A stretch of DNA of 64,000 nt from Isoetes taiwanensis (GCA_021234155.1 JAJEKV010000235.1:186001-250000), one strand, 5' to 3'; positions 38,267 to 50,531 are shown, numbered from the stretch's first letter. Notes: generated by a model not told the origin, from the letters alone. Program-made: numbers and translations.

Positions 38267-40157
38267 TGTTGACCCTAAACCACGGCTTAAAGGTCAACCA
38301 CAAGGAACCAATTCAAGTTTTCACTCAAATTGGGGTTAGAACCTCCAGATCACTTGAGGTGATCAGTCTATGCAAGGAAATCCCAAAAACAAGTTCAAAA
38401 AGTTCGAGTTCTATACCTTTCCCATTTCCAAAAAATAGTACCTTTGCCAAAACAAATGTGGTGTCGAGATGCAAATCGATTTTTTAAGTCAGATGCAATA
38501 GACTTGGTCAAAAAAGTGGTAGTTAACCAACAGTAAAACCTCTGACCAAGTCAGGGACTTAATCTGTGAGTTATTCGAGCTCAAAGTGGGGTCAAATTTT
38601 GGTCAATAGAGGTCAAATGTAGAAAACAGTGATCAAAAATTGAGATTTGGAGTTGCCAATCATTTTTTTGAGAAATTCCCAAGTAGATAGGTTGCAATGA
38701 TGCTAGGGAAGAGGGGCAATCAATCAAATCTTCATTTGGATATGTGAAAGTATTTTTTGTGGCTAGATTTGGCAAAATCTGAGTCAAAACCGCCCAAACC
38801 CGAGAGCAATTTTTTTGAATTTGAGCTATAGTTGATATTTTTGAATGATTCCAACTCCTTTGGACCCGCATTGGGTTCTAAGGATAGATGGCAAGTGGTC
38901 CAAAGGAATAGAAAAACACACTAGAATTTTCTGTAGACTATTTTGTAGCAAGAGTTGTAGAATAATATATCAGAGATGGATTTGACAACTTGGCAATCGA
39001 TTTGAATTGATATGGAAGTAAATATATCATGATAACAGAATATAAGGATGCTTCATAGCTTTAAATCACAGGAAAATAATCTTCTCAAGTCAATAAATAA
39101 TTTTTGAAGGTAATGTCAATCGGATCTTGTGGATCCAATTGAGGAGAGCTCAAGAACTTCAAGGATCGTCGGATCTTGCTTTCAAGAATGATCAATGTAG
39201 GATCTGAATACTACGGGCCTTCAAATTTTTTTACGTCTTCGTTTCCCATGTATATAGATTTAGATTTTAACGGTTCCGGCATCTTAGAGCTTAAATTTAG
39301 GCTTGATTGGATGCTTAGGGCTATGGAATATGGAAGTAGGTAGTTTTTTGAGTCCAAGGCTTCCATTTGGCGTGATTCGAAAGCAGTTTTCCAATTTTAG
39401 GGTTCTTCTTGTATTTTTTCTAGAATTTGCGCGTCACGGTGGGTCGTATTTTTGGGAGTATAAACCGGGAATATGCCAGTATTTAGCCATTTAGAAATGT
39501 TAGGCCATGGTTTCAAAGGGTGCCTTATAAAATAATTAGATAGATAGATCAATTGAGGAGATGGCAACCCTAATTTTGAGGAATATGCTAGGCTTAGATA
39601 CCATGCATTGGGATATTCCATGGGTAGCATGAATATTTAAGGCACAATGGTGGACAAAGCAAAGTGGTCATAAAATTCCAAGCTAGAAATGGGCTAGGGT
39701 ATTTATGAAGGTGTGATAAGAGTGGGAAAAGGGATATGAAATAAGGAGGCAAAAAGAATTAAGCAATCAAGGTGTGATTTGGCAAAAAAATGAACAAGGG
39801 AAAATATAAGCATAACGGGAATATGACTAGGGAAATGGGGGTAAGAATATGGATAAAAATGACTAGGAGGTGGAATCTAATGCCATGGGATCTTCCAAAC
39901 TTTTAACTTCCAATCTTCAAAAATTGTCTTCCAAACTTCATAACCCAGAATCTTCTAGAGCATATTCTTGACTAAGCACTTTGACCTTAAATAAAGTACC
40001 TCATGTGAGTTTTGAACCTTGAGCACATTGTTGTCTTGTAAAATGAACATCCTTTGACCTTCATATCAATGTTGACTACCAAGTTCTCTTTTGACTTAGC
40101 CTTCCTAACTTCAACAAATAAACCATTCAATTAGTATGTTGCCCTTTGGGGGCAACA
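38267..40157 (-). repeat. Gypsy array LTR 3
   Basis: 1891 bp, TGTTG...CAACA; the 5' LTR in element orientation. Confidence 0.92.
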
Positions 40158-40162
40158 TGCAT
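40158..40162. repeat. Right target-site duplication TGCAT
   Basis: Matches 21902-21906; joining the flanks gives CCGTGCATGCAGATGG as the presumed empty site. Confidence 0.85.
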
Positions 40163-41988
40163 GCAGATGGGTTATACGCCCAAAACTGTGAACCCCCCTT
40201 GATATAGTCTTCCATGGTTCTCACCATATGGCAATAACCACACCCTTTTTTTCTTTTCTTTTTTTTCTTTTTTCTTTTTAATATTGAAGGGAGGGAATGC
40301 ATAATGCACGGTAGAACTTGCACTCAATTACTTCGCCCACCTAACGATAGCTGATGGGATTTAAACCTATAGCAGATGAAAGCCCAACCAGAGGGTCTAA
40401 CGATCAGGCAATGTTGTAGCTAAAACAACTAAAGCTGTTGTAAATATCAACACATCTAATAATATTTTTGACATGGGGATATAGTGAAAGGAGTATCTTC
40501 CTAGTTTTTGTTATACTTTTTTCTATGCACCTAAATGAGCGGTCTTATTTTGTCCTTCCATGAAGGGATCTTCTTGCTTTGCTCCTTCTTCTTCTTTGAT
40601 GCAATTTGATCCTTGTTATCAATCTAGGACACTTTTTTTATACAAACTTTATAGCAAATAGACTGATATATGCATCATCTAGTGAATGAATTTAAAGAAC
40701 TCAATTAGATGGTCTGGTAGACACTATTTCACAAAAACCAACTCCATGCAATATGCACATTGTATGGCATAGAGATCGTGGTGCCATTGTTTTATTAAAT
40801 CTCATAAAGATTTATTTTGGTACTACTACATATGGCACCTCCGTCAATAAAGAAAGAAGAAAAATAAGACCATTATATAATTTTGAAAGTAAATTTCATA
40901 TTTTCAATGTACTTTGGTTCACAAAAGAAGGGTTTTCAATTATCATTGGCTCTACCAAATAACTACTAAAGTATAGGTTTAAAGCCTAGAGGAGCTACAT
41001 CTCTGCGACTAGAGCAGGCTCACCAAATTTTCTTGTGACTATGGATTATCTCTACTCTCCGAATCTTGCCTTCTGAATGACCTAAAGCTTCCAAACTCTA
41101 TCAGTAATCGTGTTATGAAGAATTACAGAGGCTCTACCTAAAAATTGGAAATCCAAAACTATTGTTTACATCAACGGGCCGGCCATAGCAACTATGTGCC
41201 CTGCATGATGCCTCTTATGATTGGGTTGTTCCAATGCATCCTACCGTATCCCTTTTTTAGAATCTCATCTTAATGAAGGTGGCCATAGCCATGCTCCAAC
41301 GCCTTTCTTCCTTCATAAGTTTCGTGGCCTTGGCTCCGAAAAATGTCAAGCCCTTGCGTCTGAGCTCTATTATATTATGCATCAATAGATTTCTCAGATA
41401 TAATGGAGAAGTGGGCCATAGAAAGAAGTGGAAATTTTTATATCTTGCTTCTAACCTGGTGGCTATTGGTTTTCCTGCTTGTGCTTTACGGATTTGTGGA
41501 TGCTCAGAGATACATCCATATCCATGGGCGTAGTACAATTTCTGGAATCGAGGTAAGCTGCTTCAACAAAATTTGAATGAAAAAGGATATATTAGTTTAG
41601 AATGTATGTATAATCCAATCATTCTAACTAGGTCTTAGAGAAAACTTGTGTTAATTTATGCTATCAGCAAGTTCTTAGCTGCTTTTCATTTCTTTCTTGT
41701 AGCTTTGCAGGGAAGTGACTCTTTACCAAGACATAGAGATGCTTTGCTTGAAATAATAGTTCTCTCTTTAAAAGTTCTCTCTATAGTAACTGGAGCACTT
41801 ATAACGATCCATGCCAGTGGGTTGAAAAAATCTAGAGGAAAAAAACCTAGAGGAAAAATGGCCCCCTCTGTGCAAAGCTACTTGGGAGGGTCTTCAGCTA
41901 TCTACTCCATGCTGGTGGATTCCTTTGCTGATACTCCTGATAATGTGCCTTTAAGTGTTGTTGTTCATCCAAAAATACAAAGACAAGG
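40163..41988. other. Intergenic stretch, no gene recognised
   Basis: Two plus-strand frames (41273-41533 and the first part of 41648-42097) are moderately long and the second has a hydrophobic N-terminus (LRKVLSIVTGALIT-like text near 41770). Neither matches a family I know. The second runs into the LTR at 41989, so it is not an intact gene. A T-rich tract lies near 40236-40280. Confidence 0.35.
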
Positions 41989-42448
41989 GTTCACCTTTTT
42001 AATAATAAGGGAAACCAATAAATACTTTCTAGGTAGCGACATAAGTGAAAAAGGGGAAGACCTTTTGGGGAAAGTCACAAGGGTACTTATGGACTAGTGA
42101 TTTGTGGTGCCAAGTTCAAATTTAAAGGCAACGCTCAAAAATAAGTGATAAAGGCCCTTGAGATATTTTAAAAGCAACTTTACCTTTTAGTAAGCAAAAA
42201 GGCCTACGACTCCCACTACTTTTTTCTAAAAAAAGTGCAAACTACTATAAAGGAGGTCGGATTAAGGAAGATTGGGATCTAGACTTTGCCATTGCCTCAT
42301 AGCTTTGCTAATAACTCTGCCAGTATTTGGCACTGGGTGAACCGGTTGGGTAGTGAGCTACCGCATTTGCTACTAAACTTTGATTCTTTTGCAGTATTAC
42401 AGAGAATTCGAGAGTGAATTTTATCGAGATATTGTTGGATTCGTATCA
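41989..42448 (+). repeat. 5' LTR remnant of the second gypsy element
   Basis: Starts at the shared text GACAAGGGTTCACC and ends CGTATCA. It shares about 150 bp with 52371-52545 and, inverted, 286 bp with 53205-53490. Confidence 0.8.
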
Positions 42449-42451
42449 AAT

Positions 42452-42463
42452 TGGTATCAGAGC
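42452..42463 (+). other. Primer-binding site (tRNA-iMet type)
   Basis: TGGTATCAGAGC lies three bases after the LTR end and is complementary to the 3' end of plant initiator methionine tRNA. Confidence 0.85.
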
Positions 42464-42559
42464 CTGCTAATTCTGCACCAGTACAGCGTCAACGGCATCC
42501 AATTCTGGACCAGCAGATGTAGAGATTTACTGGAAAGCAATCACCTCGGCTTATACAGC

Positions 42560-43590
42560 GGCAAATCAAATGGGGATTTCTATGCCTGGTTCCCAGGAAG
42601 AAGCAATCCGAAAATTGGAGCATCTAGCCATTGCACTGGGATATGTAAGCGAGGAATTGATGCAGAATATGAGAACTCCTGCAGCATCTAATAATCCTGC
42701 TCTCAATCTTGAAATTGTGCAAAGTGCCATGCCACTCTCTGCTACCTTTTGAATCTCGACCCATAACTCTGCCTCCGCCTAGCGAAGAAGAAATTCTTCC
42801 TAGTAAAAAGCCCAAGTGTAACTGGTTAGAAAAGTCTGATATGCCATCTTTCCGTGGCTATCCTGCAAAGCCCACACAAGTTATTGGATTTCTTAGCACT
42901 TGGGAATCGTCTTTAAAGCGGGTTGAGGCATCGGAGGAGGAAAACTTAGGCGCTATGGACATATATCTGAAAGTTACTGCACAGTTATGCTGGCAAGGAA
43001 GGAAATGTCTGGAACCAAAAATTAATGATTAGGAAGATTTTAGAAAAGAGTTTGAAGCGCAATACCTGCCTCCAGATTATTTCCAAGTAATCCAAAGAGA
43101 ATGGGACCATATTCAACAAACTGAGAAGGAGACGGTAAATGATTTCACTATGAAATTCAATCATTTAGCTGCACAGATGAATAATATGGACGCATAAGAA
43201 TTGACAAGAAAGTACATCAATGGATTATGCTTGGATATATTTAATGAAGTTAGTTATTCAAGACCTAAAGACTTGAGAGATGCCATAACATTATGCATCA
43301 GCTGCTGAGTTAAAAATTAATCCAAGGCAAAGAGAAGTTATGCTTGGCAACCATACTCTAATTTTGATGCTGATAATGAAGGAAAGCGGAAGAAAAGAAA
43401 AGAAATGAACACAGAGTCTTCCTAGAATCCGGTTAATCAAAAGAAGGGAAATACGGTTAAGTCCAGAGAGATACAATGTTATCGTTGTGGTGGAAATCAT
43501 TACCAGAAGTATTGTCTCGAGAGTAAGGCTGCCGCAAAAGCAGAATATCCTCCGCAGCCCGGAAAAGGTACTGAAGGTAAAACTCAAATG
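42560..43590 (+). mobile_element. gag of the second gypsy element (broken)
   Basis: A Ty3-type gag domain is visible (PSFRGYPAKPTQVIGFLSTW, then DFRKEFEAQYLPPDYF and KETVNDFTMKFNHLAAQM) and ends with a CCHC knuckle CYRCGGNHYQKYC near 43470-43510. Several breaks. It runs directly into the DIRS-like element. Confidence 0.75.
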
Positions 43591-43593
43591 CAC

Positions 43594-43732
43594 AATACTA
43601 TCGATCCGAGCCATCGGATCGCCATTCTGGAAAGGGACGAGCTCCTATATAAGCCCACTTTCGCTTTTGGACCAGTTATTGACGTCTTCTCACAGCAGCT
43701 CTTCTTCTCTTCTCGTGGCTTCCCTTGTGGCT
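43594..43732 (+). repeat. DIRS-like terminal repeat A1
   Basis: Begins ATACTATCGATCC and contains the perfect hairpin CGATCCGA-GCCA-TCGGATCG and a TATATAAG box at 43646-43653, so it could act as the promoter. Ends CTCGTGGCTTCCC. Confidence 0.75.
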
Positions 43733-45493
43733 TCGATGGCTCTTCGCTCCATGGCTTTCCTCTCCAGCTTCTCTTTCGGCTTTTGTCTCCACGTCCTCGC
43801 CACTGGCATCTTCCTCGCGAGTTTTCTTCTCCTTCTTTGGAAGGTACATCTTCTTTTCCTGCGGCTTGTTAATGTATTTGCATGTTAAATCCTTAGCATG
43901 GGCGGATTGATCCTTGCACGATGGTTGCCGTTTCGATGTCATCATGGTTTCAGTGTTGAATTGGGTATTTCGCCTTGTTAGGCTCTGAGGGTTTTGTTTT
44001 CTCTTTGGCTTTCTTGGTTGCTCTATGTTGGGTATTACTGTTCGGTTCTTGGTCAATTGTCTGGTTTCGCCCTTGCTTCTGCCCTGTGGTTCGGTTTCTC
44101 TCTATCTACACCATTTCCGGCGAGCACTGTCGGTGATTCCACCATGGGTCATACGCTCTTAGTTTCCATTAGGAGTTTCCCATTTTGCTTTGTGTTTCTT
44201 CGGCCTTGTCGGTGGGTGCCTCTCTGGCTTGATCTTCGCCTGTCTTGCTGATCTTTACGCCCCTGCTCTCACTGATCTTTGAGCCTCTGCTCTCACGGTT
44301 TTTATTTCCCTCTTTCTCTTGTCCCTCTGCTGCGGGTCTGCTTTTCTCTGAATCGGTTACGCCGGTAACCCCGCTTCTTCCCTCCTTCTTGCCGCTTTGC
44401 TTCCCTGTTGGCCGCACTGACGCTTTCGATCCCTTCATGGGACAGTAGGCGTTGTTTCCGGCTTCACCACCCATTGGCATGCAGATGAGAACTGGTTTTT
44501 CTTTCCTTCTGCTGCTGGGTCGACATGATCCGATGGCTCCGGCTCTGTCTATGGTCTGTTTTCTTCAATTTCCACCAGTCTTCTGCTCTATTTTCGGCTC
44601 TTCTTCTTGCAGGCCCTATTTTTATCGGATTTGGGCTACCGTCCTTCTGTTGCATGCTTTTCCCTTTCCTCGGCTGCATGTGGTTTCTCGCCATTCGTCC
44701 TCCCTTGCTGTTCCTACTTGTTGCCCCTTTTAATCGGTTCTACCACAGTTCTTTCCCCAGGGTTTGTTCTCCGCTATTACTTCCTTTCCGTCTTTTGTTG
44801 TGGGTTCTTTGCCAGCCTGATGCCATTCCCTTGCCCCCTTTGTTCCACCATGATTTTCCCTCTTGGCTTTTTTCCTCCTTTTGCGCCTCCGGAGATTGCT
44901 ATGACCACTCACCATCTTTATACATCTCATTTGGACGCACTGCATCCATCGGCTCGCAATGCTTTACAGGTGGCATGGGCAAACATTGACTGGCCTGAGG
45001 AGTTTTTCCGGGCGCTTCGCCTTTATGCATCCTTTTCTCCTTCTGTCCGTCGCGTATTCCGCTCCTATCGGCTTCTCGACCCAGCTCGTGCTCGTTTTTT
45101 GGGAGACGTCATTCTTCTATGGGGGTTTTCATCCTTGCACCCCATTCAGTTGCGCGAATTCTCTCTCATCATGACGGAGTATCCCCACAGTTTCTTCCTT
45201 CTTATCCGGCCATTTCTTTGGGCTTGCTCGCGTAGTTGTCTTTGCCTCTGGGCGGCGGTTTGCTCTGTGCCTTGGTGTCATCTAGCTGTTGACACCCTTT
45301 GCTGAATAATTGGGAATCCAGTATTTGTGTTATGTCTTTTTATGTTGGATCCTAAACGTTTTAATAATGAGATTCTATTGCGGGTTCTTCGGTGTTTGCT
45401 TCTTTTCTTTTTTCTATGCGGAGTTGTCGATTTCTATGTTCTTCTCATGTATGAGGCATCTAGGGGATTTTGTATTAGGGGGTGGTTCTTCCC

Positions 45494-46353
45494 TCCAATA
45501 TGTATCTCTTTCGTATGTTACATTTTACAATTTGGTGGACATCTGGTTTCTATATATGTGACATTATCTTTTCAATTTGAGGCTTTTCCATGGTTGTTTT
45601 CGGATTTTTATCCTTTGCAATTGTGTTTTTATCGTGGCTTCGATGCACCATCCTATTCAACGGTTCTATGCTCTATTCGGGTGTTTTTTCTTGTTTATGT
45701 TCTGGCCCGCTTTTTACCTCCATTTCGTCTTGTGGCTTATGTTGTCGTTTACTTGGGATGTTGCCGTTGTTTTCATAATTTATACGCTGCATTACCATGG
45801 TTTCATTGTCCTTTTATTGCCTATAGATTTATTGACACCATATGCCGGGTTGCACTTGTCTTTTTTACGTTTTTTACATTACCATGGTCGATTTTGCCTT
45901 ATTGCCTCAGTTACTTGTCATCCCTCCGATATGTATCTCTTTTGTATGTTATTTTTTACATTTTGGTTGACCTGTGGTTTCTGTATATGTGGCATTATCT
46001 TATGCATTTTAGGTTTTCCCATGGTTGTTTGGATTTTTATCCTTTCCACTTGTGTTTTTATCTTGCATTTCGATGCACCGCACTAGTCAACGATTGTATG
46101 AGTTATTCGGGTTGCTTTTCTTGTTTATGTTCTGGCCCGCATTTTACTTCAATTTCTTCTTGTGGCCTATGTTGTAGTTTCCTCGGGCTGTGCCGTTGTT
46201 TTCATATTTTATATGCTGCATTCCCATGGTTTCATTTCCTTTTATTGCCTCGAGGTTTCTTGACAACATATGCCGGGTTGCACTTTGTCTTCTTTATGTC
46301 TATGCATTTTTACATTACCATGAGTAAGTTTTTTTCTCTTTGCCTTATTACCT
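45494..46353 (+). repeat. 430-bp tandem duplication inside the DIRS-like element
   Basis: Two diverged copies, 45494-45923 and 45924-46353; for example TTGTTTATGTTCTGGCCCGC recurs exactly 430 bases apart (45691 and 46121). A 370-residue open frame across it is Phe/Cys/Leu-rich, changes phase between the copies and is not credible as a protein. Confidence 0.8.
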
Positions 46354-46490
46354 CAGTTACTTGTCATTCTTTCTTATTATTTATCGTTATTGTTGATTCC
46401 TTTTGGGGATCCATGATGAAGGGTTCCACTTTCCCTTGATGACTTATCACCATCTGGATGTTGGCCAATGTTAGATAAAGGTTACCATAT

Positions 46491-46553
46491 TCACGGACTT
46501 CAGTCCGTGATCTGTATTCAAATAAGAAAAATATCCACGGACATAAGTCCGTG
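46491..46553. repeat. Pair of tandem hairpins
   Basis: TCACGGACTTCAGTCCGTGA (46491-46510) folds with 9-bp arms, and CACGGACATAAGTCCGTG (46536-46553) with 7-bp arms. Each is followed by ATCTG(T/C)ATTCA, so the two are a duplicated unit about 45 bases apart. Role unknown. Confidence 0.8.
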
Positions 46554-48079
46554 ATCTGCATTCATATACGAACTTCCGGAGGATTGCATCGCTCTGGGCT
46601 GCAGGTGTGCATTGTACGCATTAACATGATTTGTTTTTCATCGCCTTGTTGCCGTTCTCGTTGGCATGCCGGGGGGCCTCCTTCGATTCGTCATCATGGC
46701 GGGCTTACCTTGTTTTTGTGGGGGCGACTTATTTTCCCGTCTCGTGGCTGGCACCTTTTCTTTCCATTATTTTTTGTTCTCTAATGTCCTTCTTTTTTTC
46801 AGATCATTGAGCTGATGCCGTCCATAGCAAGCACTTCCAGCTCTTCTCCTTAAACCCCAGCTTTCTCCCCACGGCTTCGCTTCGGCGGCTTTGGTTCTCG
46901 TCGTCCAGCGTGAAGCTTCCCTCTCGCTTGATCCGGGACTCTTGGGATCGGTTCCACCCATACGCCTCGCATGCTTCTGTTTCGTCTATTTTTTCTTTTT
47001 GGTCCTCCTCGGCCTTTGCTGCTCCTTTCTCTTCTCCCGCCGGTGCCGCCGCCTCTGCTTCTCCCACTCAAATGGCTCCTCTTTTCTCTTCTCTGCCCCC
47101 CGCATCTTCCGCCTCGGCCTTGCCGCTTCTTCAGCTCGGTTTTACGCTGCATATACCCAATTCTTGCATGAGCTTCAACAGCGGCGGGCCACCCTCCGGG
47201 CACTCGGACATCGATGACCAAGGTTGTCGGATTCGGACCCAACCGAGCATCTCCAACAGGACGTTTGAGAGTGGGCCACTTTCGCCCTACACCTTCTTTT
47301 GACCGCGACTCCATGCGGCATTATTACGAGTTCGCGTCGCTATGGACACTTTCGGTTTTCGATGGATTCATGGCGTCTTGCTATGTTGGGGGAATTACGC
47401 CATTCGGATGATGTCTTTGCAGATGGTGGAAGAAGGTAAAAGCGTCACGGTCGGGGAGATGAAATTTGTCTTTATTGCTGATCAACATGGATACGGCGCG
47501 GCTTTGCAATTGCCCGAGTCCCCTAGTTTGAACTTTTTCCTCGGGACGAGTCAAAAGCGCTGCGCATCGAACTAAAGAAATTTGCCCAAAGAGCCTCTCT
47601 CGTGCTCGCGCCGCCATACCCTTCACCGCTACTTTTTCTTCTTACGCTTCTTCCCGCCAATCCCTCCACCCCTTCCGTTGTACATTTTGTGGTCGTTTTA
47701 AGCCCTGCTTGCCGACAATTGTTTTTAATTCGCCGGTTCCTCCATAACAGTCCCTCCTTTTTTCTTCCCCATTTCCTCAATCGTACCTCTCAACCCCACT
47801 CCGTTAATGGCTTTTCCTCATGACCACATTATCGGCCCTTCCTCCACCTGGATTGCCTCAGCTTTGGTCTTCTTGAGCCATTTTCGTTGTTCTTCTATGT
47901 GTTGTATTTACTTTTGATCATTAATAAAAGATATTGTTTTCTGACGGGTCTTTTTTTGCAGATTGCCAAGTTTTTACCTCTCCTTTACCCCATCTCCCCT
48001 TTGATCCTGTGGCTCTCGATTCCTACTATGCTACCTAATGCGAAGGTATGACGTCTCCTTGCATCTTTACCTTTTTGGC

Positions 48080-49084
48080 ACTCTATTTCTGCCAATCCTC
48101 TTGTATTGTCTTGGATCCAGTATGGTTATGCTCTTCCTTGGGCCCAGGGACCGCCATCTCAATCCTATTTTCGCCCAAACCTTTCTTCCCTGTCCTCGTA
48201 TATTCCTTTTGCCCATTCTGCCATTCAAGACCTTTTGCGTACTGGTGCTGTTATGCAGGTCCAGAAATTAGCCAAGTTTTTTTCACCTCTCCTCTTCGCT
48301 TCTTTTCGCTTCTCATCTTACATCACGTTACCTCGCCAAATTCTTGGGCTTTCTCCAGTCCCTTCGCATTGTTTTCGGTTCCCTTGTCTCTGCTTTAACC
48401 TTTTTTTCCTATCGCCTTATTCAACCTTGGCACTGGGATGCTCCTATTTCTTTATCCTCTTTAGCCCGCATGGAAATTGTATTATGGGAATCCGTCGCCT
48501 CTTCTTTGAGTTTTCGCCCTATTTCCTCACCTCGCCCTTCTTACGCCGTCCTTGGTTTCGATGCCATTTCATTTGGTTTGGGGTGGCTCCTTCTCCCGGG
48601 GCAGAACCGCTTGGATTTTGTTGGCCTTTTTTCCGAGTCCGAACTTTCTCATTCTTCCACTTGGCGTGAACTCTTAGCTTTCTATCAAGTTTTGCGCTCG
48701 GCCTTGCCTTTTCTCGATGCTCGCTTGGTCACTGTTCGGGGGGATAATTTGAATGTTGCCACCATTCTCCAAAAAGGGGGTTCTTCTTCGCCTGATATTC
48801 ATTTTCTCACCCTAGAGATCTTCTTACTTTGTTTTCACTTTTCCATCTCCTTGGAGCCGGTGTGGATTCCGCGTTCCCAAAACGAGTGGGCCGATTATCT
48901 TTCTCGCCTTCCACAATCTGATGAGTTTGCCCTTACCCCATGGTGTTTTCACTATATTGATTCTTTGTGGGGCCCGCATCATGTTGATCGTTTTGCCTCT
49001 CCCCTTAACCACAAGCTTCCCGTTTATAATACTTGGTTTGCATATCCGCACCGCATTCCACCTGATGCTTTCACTTACGATTGA
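48080..49084 (+). mobile_element. DIRS-like reverse transcriptase / RNase H remnant
   Basis: Text near 48106-48260 (YGYALPWAQGPP, then AIQDLLRTGAVMQV) is the start of a DIRS-type reverse transcriptase. The frame 48344-49084 holds RNase H motifs: GFDAISFGLGW, WRELLAFYQVL, VRGDNLNVATIL, NEWADYLSRLPQ. It is followed by DRFASPLNHKLPVYNTWF, the segment that typically follows RNase H in DIRS and Ngaro elements. Broken. Confidence 0.8.
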
Positions 49085-49849
49085 CACCTCTTTAACAATT
49101 TTTGTTTTCCTCCACCCTCGTTAGTTCCCCGAGTTTTACACCATGCGGCCGCGTGTCATGCTCGTGATTACATTGGTGGTTCTTCATTGGCCTTCGCGAC
49201 CGTGGTGGCCCTTACCGGGCTTTCGAGCGGCGTGGGTGTCTTTTATTAAAGAATTTATGTTTTTGATGCATTTTCGTTGGCTTTTTATTGCCCCATATAT
49301 CAGAACCTTTTGGTGGTGCTCGGCCATGTAGCTCTTTATGTTTTTTTTGTCAATTTGAATAAAGTTAACATCGTTTTTATGTTGTTGTGGTACCGCTTCT
49401 TGCTCACTCCCCCGTGAGGTCCCCTTGTTCCTTTCGACTTTGCCTTTGGTTTTTTCCTCCCGCTCTAGCCGACTCTCCGCGGCTTACATCGCTATGTTCC
49501 GGCCGCTTTGTTGTTTGGTGCCGTCCGCGGTCTTTGGTCCTATCTCCCGGCTTCTCCTTTGTTGTTGCGGCATTTTTTCGCCTCTCTTCATCATCCTCAC
49601 CGCCGCCCTCATCTATTTCTTCGGCCTCGGTAGCTATATCCTTTTTCATCAAATTTTTCAACCTTCCCTCTCGCCATTCCCATCATTATGTCTTTTGCTC
49701 GTCGGTCTACCTTGCGTCGGGCCCCCTCGTACCTTTCCGCCTCCCCGCCTCGGCATGTTCGTTCTATTGTTCTTTCCGGCGCCGCGATCCCGCTGCTTTT
49801 TTTCCCTCCTTGCTCATGCCGCTCCTCGCCATCTTTCCTTTGTCGCTTT

Positions 49850-50340
49850 TATGCGATCTCCAGGCCCTTGCCCTCAATTGGCGCTGATTTTTCTTTTTTC
49901 CTTGTCTCCACGCTGATGTTCTTATTCACCATTCTAAACGCGGACTAACTTGCCCATGGTCATATCGATCTCTTTAGCTCGCTTGCCTTCGCCGCATGCC
50001 CGTCACTATCCTTCAAAGACCTTATTTTTACGGTCTCTTATCATCCGCTCGATCCTCCATCCGGCGCCCTCTTTTTCGCCTCCTCTCCTTCCTCTCTATG
50101 TCCCTTATCCTATCAGACTGCCCGGGTATGGTGGAAGGATTGTCTTCTCGCTATCGGCTTGAATCCATCCCGATTTGTGCGTATTCCCCGCTGTCGGCGG
50201 TGGGGCCTATGTGATGGGCTTCGGGGGTTCCACATGATGTCTTGTGGCTCATGGTCATGGTGGCGCTCCTCTTCTTCTCCCCTCAGCTATGTGCCCATGC
50301 ACCCAACTCACACACTTGGAGGTTTCATACCGATTGGGCT
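49850..50340 (+). mobile_element. Tyrosine recombinase remnant of the DIRS-like element
   Basis: LLCDLQALALNW (about 49850) resembles the (R)WSDL..L helix, and GLNPSRFVRIPRCRRWG (about 50157-50210) resembles the GLDPSRFGTHSFRRGG signature of DIRS/Ngaro recombinases that carries a catalytic arginine. A W-rich stretch follows at the place of the LMAHGRWRS motif. Decayed; assignment rests on these short motifs and on position after RNase H. Confidence 0.55.
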
Positions 50341-50398
50341 TTATAGTTGAGGAAGTTCTCCGTAGTCGGTAGGTTTTGTGTCTCTTGAGTCCTTTTCG

Positions 50399-50531
50399 AA
50401 TACCATCGATCCAAGCCATCGGATCGCCATGCGGGAAGGGGCAACTCCTATAAGCCCATTTTCGCTTTCCGGACCGGTTATCAGGGCGTCTTCTCACTCT
50501 TTACTCTTCTTCTCTTCTCGTGGCTTCCCTC
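50399..50531 (+). repeat. DIRS-like terminal repeat A2
   Basis: Second copy of A1, from ATACCATCGATCC to CTCGTGGCTTCCC, with point differences and short indels. Confidence 0.75.

Larger units (their letters stand above)
21907..40157 (-). mobile_element. Tandem Ty3/gypsy array: LTR-internal-LTR-internal-LTR
   Basis: Three near-identical LTRs (about 1.89 kb) alternate with two near-identical internal regions (6.27 and 6.32 kb). All LTRs start TGTTG and end CAACA. The whole block, not each unit, is flanked by TGCAT, so it behaves as one insertion. Genes run on the minus strand in the order gag, protease, RNase H-like, reverse transcriptase, RNase H, integrase; no chromodomain was seen. The reverse transcriptase start (DVFAWDYSEL) and the extra RNase H point to the Tat branch or a relative. 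Near-identity of the copies and a perfect target duplication indicate youth. Both internal regions read as broken, with many apparent breaks, but see the note on sequencing error. Confidence 0.9.

Noticed and set aside
21907-40157. Three separate insertions of one gypsy family
   Set aside because: Units share LTRs without intervening sequence and only the outer edges have a target duplication.
45327-46439. 370-residue plus-strand ORF, apparently a multi-pass membrane protein
   Set aside because: It spans a 430-bp tandem duplication whose period is not a multiple of three, so the two copies are read in different phases. Its Phe/Cys/Leu richness follows from the T-rich sequence.
46850-47314. 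154-residue minus-strand Arg/Gly-rich ORF and neighbours
   Set aside because: Shadow of the pyrimidine-rich plus strand of the DIRS-like element; composition is explained by strand bias.
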